From: Monarcha castaneiventris obscurior
Taxonomy: Eukaryota > Chordata > Aves > Passeriformes > Monarchidae
NCBI GenBank assembly: GCA_026261815.1
Contig: JAMPIT010000379.1
Location: 6,646,001-6,710,000, forward strand
DNA length: 64,000 nucleotides
Reading direction: 5' to 3'
Of the stretch, positions 12,121 through 24,500 are shown piece by piece. How positions within the stretch are numbered: position 1 is the stretch's first letter; the number at the start of each line of letters is the position of its first letter. The position numbers and the translations under genes were made by a program. The notes beneath the pieces were generated by a model. The model made no database searches. It worked only from the letters and a program-made list of their open reading frames with translations, and had not been told where the DNA came from.

Positions 12121-15100
12121 TAGATTCAGTCTGGTCTTCTACGGATGTAAACTTTCTGTTGAAACCCTGGCTCTGTTATAGTGAATGGCAAATTTCCCAC
12201 TGCCTTCAGTGGGGTTGAGATTTCACTCACTCCTTGTCAAAGAATTTGGGCAAAGCCAACCTTCTGAAAGAGGTGAATGTGATAGCTGAAAGGAGATGAA
12301 ACCTCTCTTCGTTGCAGGGAACACATAAATTCTCAAAATGGAGGACAGGCACATCCAGACTGTTAGGGGAATGACAGAGGGAAGAAAGCCTAACCAATTA
12401 TTCATCTCTAAAGTGTCTGTTTTCTCCTAAGTCAAGCATTACATTAGGACAATTCTCTGGCTTTGTTGTGCACTCAAACTTGTAAGTGTATGGCATTTAT
12501 ATAAATATGACTATGGATAAACAGCTGCTTGACTTACTAGCTTGGTTATGGCTTACTGACTTAGTGATAGCCTTAGTTCTGCAGTATTTTTGCTTAGCGT
12601 TGTCACTTGCAGTTGTTCATTTCAGAACAGAAGGACTTTATGCCCCTTTACACAGGGGCAGACCAGTCAGGAGTCAGACCCTTGCTCACATGCATGCTCA
12701 AATGTGTTTTACTTTTTAACACCTAAAACACTGCCAGTATCTTGAATATTTTTAATCCTTTTTATCACATTGCTCAGTGAAGACAGCCCTTAAAGTCTTT
12801 TTGGGCCGAAGAAGATATTGTATGTATTCAGAAGTATATTTACAGGTTGCAAAATGTTAAGTCCTTATTTCGAATGAGTAAACATTGCTTTTATAGTTTT
12901 GTGCTCCCAAAGAAACTACTAACCATATACAAGGCTGAAGAGCAGGCATAGCACTGAACATCACTGAAACTGAACAGTGAGGAAGAGATAAAGAAATAAA
13001 AATGCTTTAAAAATTAGTTGAAACATTGAGTGATGTCAGCCAAGCTATATTTGCTCCTTCAGATCAGGGCGCTGAACCTGAAATCCTTATTCAGGGTAGA
13101 ATTTGTATGATGTTGCCATCTGCCTTTGCTTTTGAATGATCCTACTGAGCAGTTCTACCCTCTTGGGGTTTATAAACCCCATCTGTCCAACAGTGTCTGT
13201 TACCTGAGCTGCTCTTGTTTTCAGCTTCCAGTTGGTACATCCTGAATATGCCAAAGAGCAATCCTGACATCTTGGCCTTGTTTTTCTTTCTGCTGTTCCA
13301 CGTGTGTATCTTATTACATGGAAGTATGCTGAGAGGTCGTTTGCCATGTAAAAATGTGATGAAAATTGAAGGAGGACTTCAGATTTTGGCCACAGTTATT
13401 CTACATTTCTTTTTCTATGTATAAGTCGTTACAGCACAGCCAGAAAAGAATGTGGAAACAGCTGAAAAGTAAGTTTCTCTTCTCCTCCTTAGGTCTAAAG
13501 TCATAATTTCTCTGCATATTTTGGAAAAGCTGCTTTCCAAATATGAGCTTCACAGAGTTACCATGGCCTTGTATTTGCATTCTGTGCCTCATCACTAGGA
13601 GCAGCTGAACTAGTTTAAATTCTCAAAAGAAATGAGAAATTCACTAGAGACAATAAATCATAGACATCATGAACTTCTGACTAGTGTGAAGTCATTCAGA
13701 AATATATTTCCCACCAGATCTCTGCAGTCTGTGGTATTCCCATCAGGTGATTAATCCTCTGTCAGGGTGCAAAAGGAGACAAGGCAATACAGCAGATAAG
13801 GAATGCAACATTGCTTATGCTTCCAGACTCTGGGTGATAGAAACAAACTGCGATCAGTTGCAATGCCTTGCATTGCATTCCTTTTAAAAATTCTAAATTA
13901 TGACTGAAGTGATAAAGTGCTCTGAAATATAGATGTGTGAATGCATGTCAGGATCTGTAGGTGTAAATAATAAAAACACTGCATTAGCTTTCCTGACCAG
14001 CTTAAAATACATATTTTTGGATAGTTATAAGGTTTTCAGTTTTTATTTTTTCCCTTTGCACTGCAAAAGCAGTCCCTGTAGTGTAAGAGGAACACACAAT
14101 ATTTGAAATTGTCTGTTACAGTGATTACTGTCACTATTGGCCTCTGAGCATGCTTGCTCTCATAGGAAAACTTGGAAGCATTGGATGTTACCAGATGCTC
14201 AAAGATTGAGTAAAAGTGGAGAGGAGCACAGGTGTATAAACCCAGGAGAAAGAACAACTCAGTGAACAGGAATTATGATTTAATACAAGAAAGAAGAGTG
14301 GGTTGGTGGTGTTTGGGTGAAAGATGCGATTTTTCTGTAGCAGAGCTTGAAGAGATTTTGACTGAAATCAGGGACCTGAAAGGAAAGTGTGGATCCCCTT
14401 AAACATTCTTTCCCTGAACAACTCTAAATCTTGTGGTGATTGCTGTTTGACCTGACTGGCACTGTCAGAATGGGAAGGGGGTGGGAATGATGTTTTGGAG
14501 CTGTTGATAAGGATGCTGACTGAAGTACTGCATGCCCCAAGGAAGCGAGGAATGGAAGGTGAACAACTTTTGGCTGAAGTCCTTAAACCTTCTTGAATGG
14601 TTAAAAGGAAAAGAGTGCCACGTAATGAGCACTGAAATTTCATTAAAGGCATGGAACAGATTGTGTGGCTCTCATTTACACCTGCACAAACTTGGATTTG
14701 GTCCATGAAGCCCGGCTACACACTGGTGGAACTGAGCCTGGTGTCTTATGCGTGGTCCCTGAGTCTGGCAGCGGTGGTGGGCGAGCTGCTATCAGGAAAT
14801 GGGGCATGTGTTTCTGTCCTTAGATCTGTGTGCTAAGTGCTAGGCCTGGCCTGACAGATGTTAAAGTGCCTCTGAGTAAGCAGGGAAATTATATACAAAA
14901 GTTTCCTATTACGGCTGGAATAAACAATTTCTTAACTTTTGTGTATGCTTGTCTTTCAGAGAGGCACAGTGCTCTCACTCTGTAAGAGCGCTGATTAATT
15001 GCCACAGTTCCTCTGGATCCCAGCGCCTCTGGAACCTGTGAGAAACTCCTTTTCATACTACTACACTGACTTCTGAAAAAAAGTTTAAGTGCTTCATAAG

Positions 15101-15164
15101 CATAAATTAATTCAGCCAAACAGCATTTCTGTGATGTGGGAAAACCTGTGATGCCAACCTGACA
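12121..15164. other. Non-coding stretch, no gene seen
   Basis: No supported gene. The open frames at 13087-13347 (minus), 14368-14706 (minus) and 12486-12719 (plus) show no domain and no exon-like boundaries that I can defend. Confidence 0.55.
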
Positions 15165-15262
15165 CCACTTACTTGACTTGCTTAATATTACAAACTGAAT
15201 CAGTGATGTAGATAAGAACCGAACTCGGAATCCCTATTTCTGACCTCCTTGCTTCATACAGT
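15165..15262 (-). mobile_element. MIR/CORE-SINE relic
   Basis: In plus orientation the order is ACTTGCTTAATATTACA, then 'atcagtgatgtaga', then GAACCGAACTCGGAATCCC, then 'tctgacctccttgct'. This parallels the antisense MIR series 'acttgcccaaggtcacaca - gtcagtggcagagc - gggaatagaaccca - tcctgactcccagc'. The order and spacing of four blocks argue against chance, although each block is diverged. It is an ancient tRNA-derived SINE fragment and non-functional as a transposon. Confidence 0.5.
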
Positions 15263-18200
15263 GAATGCAGACATGGCAAACTCACAATGTTTGACAAGTG
15301 TCTGGATTGTGACTAGTGCACCTTTGCATGATAGTGGAAAAGCAATTCCTTTCAAGAATTCCTCCTTCCACTTCAAAAACTAGTTTAAGTGAGAGGAAAA
15401 CACTCTAAAAAACTCACTCTTACAAATGTAGCACCGAACTTTTTCTGCTCTTTTTACCCCCCATAAATGTGAGCAGCTTTATTAAACACTCACAATCCAG
15501 TTTCTGACATAGGTGGCTGAGTTAGCTGACTGGCCTTTAGCTTTGGTTCCCTCTGGAGTCAACGCACAGGTGTGTATCGAGGAGATTCTTCCAGAGGGTG
15601 ATTCAGAGCAAAAGTCCAAGTCAGGCGGTCAGCTGAGTGCCTAAAGCCTTGACAGACCTTGTTCCTGATTGCAATAGGTGGAGCTGGGATTCACCTGACA
15701 ACACAGAATAAAAGAAGTGAAATATGTCTGACAGAAGAGGTGATTATGCCTATGCTATGTTTGTGCATCTGTGAGAGCTCTAAGCAATAGGAATAAATGT
15801 GCAGTGGAGACATCTATGTTACAGGCAGCTGTCTAGCTTGATTCGCAGTACTGAGCACAACTCAGTAACTACACATTAGTTTTTGAAGGCTGATTAAAAT
15901 TGCCGGTTTTGCATTAATAATGGGACAACCTGTTGTCATTTGCCCTCTCACTTACATAAAAACTTCTGCCAGACATTAATTTTCCAGGCAGGGAGGCTAA
16001 ATGCATGTGAACATTATCTGAGGTATCTTGAATATCTTTCCTAAAGACAGGACAATGACATTTCTCTGTACAAGTTCAAACATGACTCTCCCATGTTGCA
16101 AAGAACTGTCAGATTGAATAACAGGTACAGTGAAAGCACTTCTTTCCCAAACTATTCAAATGAGCATCACCTTAAATAAACAGAACCTGGCTAAGGGTTA
16201 CATGAAAGATTTGTCATAGCAAGAAGTAATATTTGAATGATAATATCTCTTAATTTATTCATTATTTAAAGTTACTCTTAAATAGACCTAGAGCAGTCTT
16301 TCCCAGGTAACCCCTGAGATAAAGTCATCAGTCTCTGTCTCTCATCTTCACTGCATCCTGCTGTAAATAATGCCTTTGCACATGGTATCTCCTACCAGTG
16401 GTGATTGCAGTAACTCTTTGGCTCCCAGCAGAAGTAGCTGGGGGTGTGGTTAAGCCAGGATGCAGCGAACATGATTCATACAAAAAACCTCAGACCTTGG
16501 ACTGGTTGTAAGGGATTCCCACGTTTATTATGTGGGAAAGTGTTGAACATATTGTATAAATTATACAATGGAGCTGAAAGATTGGGATTTCCCTGTGTTA
16601 GTCAGTTGGTTACTACACTAGATTTAGACCGTCATTAAAGAAGAAAATAAGAATCTTTCTTATTATAGACAGCAAGACAATATTCTGGATACTTTTTAAT
16701 TAAGAGAATCCCAGAGACATTAGAAAGTGATGCAGAAATTGGACCAACAACTGATTTGCTTTTGTGAATAACCACAACTTTTACAATGAAATGGCTTGAT
16801 ACTTCTTTTTTTTTTTCTTGAAAGCAGAGTCTCTTTAGCAATTCAGTTATACGGACAGAAGACATGACCTTTCTGTGGTATTCAGGGCATTTACATTGTC
16901 TGACTGATTCTACTTTAGTCATCTGTTATGCTGCAGTTTGCAGGAGCCCAGGTTCCTCACACTGCCAGTGTAGAGGAGGCAGGCATGATTCAGAGAAGCC
17001 AGGCTAAATGCCTAAAGGAATTTGAAGGAGATTGTGTGAATACCACCTGTGCTTCTACTCTGAACCTCATTTTTCAGTAATTTGTAGTTTTACTGTAAAA
17101 TTTCGTTGGGAGCTCAAACTTTGCACACATGAAGTCAGAGACTTGAAACAGCCACCAATTTGTAACAGCTGAGGATCTGGCCCAGGATCTGTAATTTTGT
17201 TTTTAATAGCTATTTGGAAGAGATTATTTTACAACTTGTTCTAATATGTACATTCTCAGTAGACTGCTCAGGTAATTACTTAGGCTGTAGTTCAAATATT
17301 CCACAGTTTGAAATATACTTGCAGAAAAATCTATTTTTCTGTGTACAGAAGTATAGAACAGTCACTTCTTTGGCATGTGTAGCTATTCCTTTGCAAAAAA
17401 ATCCAAAGCTGTAGGTGTAAAAGTGAATGAACATGCAAATATTTTTAGTTTGCATTTAAGGATATATTTGGAAATATGTGCCTTTACACAGCAAAAGTTT
17501 GTTACCTGGCAACACACAAGGTTACACAGAAGAAAGAAAAATGAAGAAATGATCATGAAAAAGAAGTTTGACATTGAAGAAAAGTCTTATATGCTAACTT
17601 GAGCACTACTGACTTTCTCATTGGCTTATATGAAAGATGTTTTCTACCTATACATTTCTCTTATGTTCACAGGTCAGTAGGGCTTAGTTTAAACTGCTAT
17701 GCTAAACTTATGTATATATTTATATTATGCATCTCCATAATTAATAAGAAGTTAAAGATCTCTGAGCCACAACAAATTAAAGTGATATTTCAAACAAGGT
17801 GTTCAAGCCTGATAATTTAGTGCTTTAAAGATCCTCCCTGCATAAATATGAAATTATTCTGAACTGGGCACACTGGATGCATAGGACAGCTTCATAAGTT
17901 AATTTTCCCAGGTTAGAATCTTGACAAACTGCCTCCGTTTGTATTGTGAAATGTATTTCTCAGCCCTGCTTCTGATTTCCCAGGGAACCCTGCCCTTTAT
18001 ATTAGAAGTGAATAATTAGATCACTGGGTTTAATGTTATTATGCAGCTTGCCAAGGTTGGGTACGCTATCACTCGCTAGAAGGTGTTCTCGGTCACCCTA
18101 ATGATTGTAAGGCAGGACCGAATCTTTACTTTCCCTTGGGAATCAACCTCAGGGTGGCGTCACTCAGTCAATGCATGACTTTTCTTTCAGGGTTTAACAA

Positions 18201-21200
18201 GCCTCACCAAAGACTAAATGGTGTATTGTAAAACCAGACCTGCAAAGTCTCACACACCTAACAAATGAGTCCCACTCCTTTTTGCTTAAGGAAAAATTAA
18301 AACAAAGGGGAAAAAAAAAAAAGGTCTTGCCTAAAGGGATTTCTCAGTGCTATTAGGAAAAAAAAAATCAAGTCAAACAAATAATGTTTCTCATACCTAG
18401 AGACTCAGTGACATTATCTTTTGCATGACACCATAACTGTGCTTTGGTGGTAGTGATTAAATGCTGTTCAGCAGGCTAAACCCTGTCTGAGAAGTTCTGT
18501 TTAAGAAAAAGGACTTTGTGTAGAATGGGTTGTTTGGCTTTCTAGTAGTTTCAAAAAGAAATGAGTTACAAGAGTTTGGGTGAGATTTTGAGGAAGATTT
18601 TTTATTACATGAGAAATAACTCAAGAGAGTTTAAAAATAATTTTTTCTTTAATCCAGGAATCAAAACTCTTCACATTGAAACATTGTTCAACATTTAAAT
18701 GGGCAATAATATTGGTAATTGAAATGTTTTAAAATATATTCTTATGTGCCCCCTACAAAAAATAATTGGGTGAAATAGCTGTATGTTACTCAGCACACTT
18801 CAACACCTCTATTCTGAAAAAGGACTGTAGCTGAAAATTTTGTATAGTTCAGTCAAAATGACCTGAATTTAATACTTCCTCCGAAGACAAACCAGGAATA
18901 TATACATATTTTTAGCACATCTTGTGCTTTTACATGCTATAGGGCACATGTGAGTGCTCTAAGGAGAGGATGAAACTGGCACTAAAGAAATTCACCCTGA
19001 TACCAAGAGCATCTTTAAAGCAAATGCCTGCTGCAAGATACAATATCAGTGCTTTGTCTTTATTCCACCTGCATATTCATTTAAACTAAATATAGTGTAA
19101 TGAATATCCTCTTAATGTGAAATATTTAACCTCTAAGAGCCCTTTGTAGATACAGCTTTACCTTTTCATTTCACACACCTAAACCTTCACTCACATCCAG
19201 CCACCCCTCCCCTATCCCCACACAACCTGTATGGGGCATCCACTTTTAAATAATAAGACACATAATTAGCCATTAATACACTAGAGGTTAATGAGTAGGT
19301 ATAATCTCATTAACATAATGGGAGTTACAGGTGTAACTTGTAAGCAGCCCTAGGCTGCCAAAGACTGCAAAGGAGTTATTGCTATCTTTAAATAAAAGTT
19401 AAATAAACATGATTCATATCTAAATTTTCTTCAGGTACCTTGGCATTCCAGAAAGTTTTATGATTTTAGCTGAGATTGTTAGTTGCTGCAAGCAAAAGGC
19501 TAGGAAGTTTGTCCTAGCTGAAATTCCTACCCAAAAGGATGCTGTTGATAGACTTTTCCAATGGGACTCAGACTCTATTACGTTTTCCTGTATACATTGC
19601 AACTTTTCGCTGTTGTTTTTAGTAAATTCAACTGGAAAATTAAATTTGGTAAAATATTTACACATTTATAATTCAAGATCACAGGAAAAATTCCTGCTGT
19701 GTTGTAGCACACTAGAAAATTTAGGCAAATGTGACTTTCCGTGAAATGTTGTGTATGGTTGTTGCTATCAACATATGCATTGTGTATATATTGTACTTTG
19801 CTGCTGTGATCTCAGGAACGACTTGTCTAAAGCCTGGTTTGGTTTGGAGCCAGAAATGCAGCTATTTACCTCCACAAATATGAGTATTAATGAAAAGCTT
19901 TTCATTTGTAATTGCAATGGACTAATGAGCTTCTAAGTGAGAGTGATCTCAGACACAAACACTACATTCTAGGTACTTATTCTTCATTTTTAGGTATAAT
20001 TTGTTAATAGATAACTTTTCCTGCTTGTTTAAAGAAAAAGAAATTCCTTACTGTTCCTTAACTAATTTGATTGCATTCATTGACCAGAATATTTCCCTGT
20101 GATAGCCAGAGGCACAGTATGTTTAAATGTTCATTAAGTTCCACTAATTAATTACATAAATTTCATTAACATATTATTGGGTGAGGGGTTTGCATTATAT
20201 TACAAAAGAATCCTTTATCCTATATTTCTTTTCTTAGACTGCCTCAGAGCTTTGTTTAAAATTATTAAACACCACTTCAGTGGCAATTACAATTTTTATC
20301 ATGAAAACGCAGTGTGTTTACAAGATTTTTCAATAGCATCTGACTTTTTTAAAGAAGCAGTGCAAAATGTACCATGCTAGACCTTTGATGTCTCTGGAAA
20401 ATGAATAGTGACTGCAGGGCAACTCCAGCTAGCTATGGGTTGCTCGGGTCTCGTGGGAGAAAAGTTAAGTCCTGTTCTGTCTGCTACCAGCTGGGAACCT
20501 GCTGCTTCCCTCTGTCTGCCTTCCAGAGGGTTTCACCTGCTCCCTTGCCAATCCCAGTCTCTTCAGACAGGCCATGGAGCAGCAGATGGGAGGTGGGGCA
20601 GCACAGCAGTAAGCAGAGAGGGAGGTTTGCTGGCAGGGCTCTCTGAATTGCTCCAAGTACTGAAGCTGGCAAGGCTGAGGGTGAAGCAGGTGAAAGGGCG
20701 TAGTCACTTAAAAAAAAAAAGAATGGGTGGAAAAAAGGAGTGGGAAAAGGGATTAAGACAGTTAATTTATCAGAGATGGTTAGAGAGATGGTATTCACAA
20801 GTATATTCTTTTTCCTTCGAGCTTTATTGCTTAACGATAAAGATATCTACCCTTGATTTCCTTAGAGCTGTCTGAGAACCCAAACTAAAGATTGCCAGAG
20901 ATTTCTCTTCAGTCAATGACTGCAAGGACTGGCTCCTCTTTCACAAAGATCCTCTGCTCTGTATTTTGTTTTGAGTTCAAATGGCACTGTCTAGGCATGG
21001 CATAGACAGGGCATCCTTTTTGTCCCCATCACTCTTTTTTGGGTTTTTTTTGCAGAAGCACATATAAAGGCTTCACCTAGTGTAGTACACAAGTGGCATA
21101 CCTGTTTCATGACTAAAGAAGCAGAAGAGTTTTAGGCTGTATTTCCAAATCTGACCTCAGTATCTGAAGAGACATTTCCAGTCAAATTCAGGACAAATTC

Positions 21201-21242
21201 AGCTGTCGTCTACAATGATGTCAATGGGTGTTTTCCAATGAA
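15263..21242. other. Non-coding stretch with AT-rich candidate regulatory blocks
   Basis: About 6 kb with no supported gene. It contains several homeodomain-type TAAT clusters (15.89-16.03, 19.18-19.33 and 20.10-20.36 kb) and an unusual CpG-bearing patch at 18.04-18.21 kb with a CRE/AP-1-like GCGTCACTCAGTCA. These are candidates for conserved non-coding elements only. The 155-codon plus-strand frame at 20408-20875 lacks domain features and ends in a lysine-rich tract translated from a poly-A run, so it is not called. Confidence 0.5.
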
Positions 21243-21560
21243 TACAGGAATATGAGACTGGAGGAGACCTCTAGGGCAACAGTCCTCTGCTGTCACAGAC
21301 AATCACAGGGCATTTTCATGAACCAATAGAGCTTCATCTAAAAGTTATGCTAAAATTTTTGCTTTCCTATGAGAAGATTGTACCAGAACTTTCCTCCTTT
21401 ACTATTTAGAAGCCTTCCTACAATCATCACATTGCATTTATCTCAGAGGGATCATGGCTTTTCTTCTAGGTTAACATCTTCAGAGGCGATGTGCACCTGC
21501 AGCTTCCACTGATGACCTTTCCAGCAGGCTTGTTCCCAAAGATGAAAAAATCAAAAGCAA
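21243..21560 (-). mobile_element. Possible old CR1/L3-type LINE 3' fragment
   Basis: The block GAGACTGGAGGAGACCTCTA followed by 'agtcctctgctgtcacagac' resembles the antisense 3' end of older sauropsid CR1 copies ('aggactggaagggacctcgagaggtcatctagtccagtcccctgc'). Further along, 'catcttcagaggcg' could be the diverged 'atcctcagaggttaa' block. Divergence is high and the right boundary is a guess. Confidence 0.4.
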
Positions 21561-24500
21561 ATCCCCCCATGCTCCTTATCAGTAGCTTGAACTAAAAAGT
21601 TTTCAAGCCAGGAATGAACCCACATTAGAAATTGTATCATATCACTACTGTCTCCTTTGCCTTGATACAAATTCAAATCCCTTTAGATTATTATAGTCTT
21701 GAAATTTAGAGGCATCATGCATATGTAATTTTGACCAGTAAGAACCTATGCTGTTGACATTATCATTCAGTAAAATGTGCTGACTTGAGGGACATGAATG
21801 TGTTGTGCAATGCCTGAGAATTATCTCTTACTAATTAATCCCTCTTTGTTTGTAATCTCATGGGAAATATTTTTTCCTGTATGGCTGGAAGGAACATATG
21901 GATGAATCCTTAAGGTGGCCTTAGTATTTATCCAGCTTTTTTTTTTTCTCAGTGGGAGGCCTTAAAACAAATTTACCATGTACACTTTTTTTTTGGGGGG
22001 GGGGTGGTCTGTAATCTTAAATCATTGTAACCTAAAACCTGGGTGAATTGCAACAGAAATTCCCTTCTAGCTAAAAATAGGGCTAATTAACTTCCATAGT
22101 TAGAAGCCCAGTTTGCCTCCATTGGCTTTCTTCTTTCATGGATGCACTGAGTGCTGACTTTGCAGTATCAGCAGATTTATGTATTGCCTGAGGTTTAGAC
22201 TTTTTCTAACTTCTTTTTTTTTCTTACGCTTGTAGTTTACTATTAAAAGCTGTATAAACAAGCCAATATTGGGTTCTGATAATGAAAATAACTTGAGGCA
22301 TATATTTCTGTGTTAGTGTTTTCAGAGTCAGATCTCTGCAACCATTAAATTCATCAGAAAAGAGAACAGCCATTAATTTCTTACAATAAAAAGGCTTGAT
22401 TCTCATTTTCCTTGAAGGACATCTGCATACTCTTCAACAAGGTATAAAGAAAAATAAAATCTTTAGTGCATCATACTATTGCTTTATTACTACTACTGTA
22501 TATAAAGATTACATGTAAAATTATTCTTGTCTGCAAGTTTCAATTGAAAGCAACTTGATCGACGCTCCTTTTCTACAAGAACTTTTCTTAACTGTCACTT
22601 TATAATTATTTTTATTCTTAACTGTCACCTGAAACATTTTCTCAAAGGTATGGCTTGGCATAGCAAGTTCCTTCTTATCTGACAGGAGCTGAGCATTCTC
22701 AGTCCTTTCCTGCAGATAGACAGCTCTTCAAGGAGCTGGTCCACAAGCAGAATGGTTGTCTCAGGAACTGGTATGTAATCACCAAAATGAAGGTCACTTA
22801 GTGCTATTTTCTTGTCAAATGCCCCAGTGGAAGTTAACCATAGTTCTCCCACAAGAAAATTACTAGTTTTCTCCACAGTCTTTATGAGATTTCATTGTAG
22901 ATGCAAAAGAACGTAGTGTCAAACAGCTGACTTTTCTTTTAATTAGCAAAACTGACAGTGGTTAGGTGAGAAGGAACTGATTAATACAAAGAATTCTGAA
23001 AAAGATAATTTAGTTGAGTAATATGCAAAACAATAAAAATACTTAAATGCGGTTCCAGTGGTTATAGATCTGTTTTTCTCAAAGACTGTCAAAGCAGTTA
23101 ATCTGAGTATTTCAACATCTCTATGAGCTATGAAATCACTTTTACTATCATAAATACCAAAAAGAAAGCAAGCCCTTTATTTTCCAAACAGCCTCTGATT
23201 TTGGTCCATACCATTTCAGTTCACTAGTTTCAGACACACAAGGCTTGATTACCAGTACTACTAAATAAAGCCTGCCTAAAATACGGGAAAGAAGAGGGGA
23301 AAATACAGAACTTTGCTATATAGTTTTTTCTGTTCTTTGCTCCAAAATATAAATCATCAAAACTGGCATGTGAATTCCCATTTCTACTCTTTCTATCTCT
23401 CCCACAGTATCAAAGCAGGTATTTTGACATATTAAGATTAGTATAGTATATTTCAGTCTTCCTAATTTTAATTTTTTTCTGTTGGATATTTCTTACACTG
23501 ATTTTGGGAAACTTGGCTAAGGACTCTTTTTTGCTGTCCACAACAATTGTTTGCAACAAACCTTTCTTCTAGAGTAATTTGTATAGTATTTTGGGGGAAC
23601 ATTAGCAGTTTCTGTCTGAACAATAGGAAGACTGTGTCTTAGAAAGCTCTGGAAAGGATTTAGAGGTCAAAGAAGACAAGTCACTCAACATGAGTTCCCA
23701 GTGAGATGTTCTGGGAAAAGACTGATGTGGTCCTTTGATATATAAGAAGGGGAGTTGTGAGTAGCATAAGGAGGTGTTTTTACCTCTATCTGACACTGGG
23801 GAGATTAACACTGAAGACACAGCATACTGTTCCTGTCTCTTAGCAATGTTGTAACTACAGTGGTCTAAGGATATGAGAAAGATTTGTAGCAAGGGATGCA
23901 TTTTTGTTTATTGGACCAGCTCAGATGTTTGGAAAAATACAGAAAAACAGTTGGGCATATGGGCCCGTCTTCATGTCATGACATCTGTATTAGGAAAAAA
24001 TTGCAAGAATACAGAAAAGAGACATAAGAATTGTTCCAACCTGTGAAAAAACCCAACAGAATAAGAAAGAGAAGTAACACAAGATGTTCATCATATGAAA
24101 AAGAATACTTAGTGCATTAATGTTTTCAGGTCAGAGCACATTCTGGGTGCTAAGGGGCACTATGATTTGGAGATGAAAGTAATACTGAGGAGGAAAACAA
24201 AAACATAATGAGGAAGAGAGCAACAAACAATTTAAAAGAAATAAGGCACAATTATTTAGAAAAAAAATGCAAGTAATGATGCCATATGTATTTGTGCATG
24301 CACATATTTGTACAGGTGCCTCCAGTAACTTTTGAACATGTTTCTCTGCAGTCACTCTTAGTGGGGGGAGGTCTGAAAAGCAATTATGTTTCTACAGCTT
24401 TCATGAAAGTATTTGCTCAAGAATAGGTGAAACGTCTCTTCGAGCAATCCTGACAGAGATCTGTAGTGATCTGAAGTACTGTCAGGGCCATAATGTGAGT

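Noticed and set aside
20408..20875. 155-codon plus-strand frame
   Set aside because: Contains a Lys run from a poly-A tract. The minus strand is also open over the same region, and no domain is seen.
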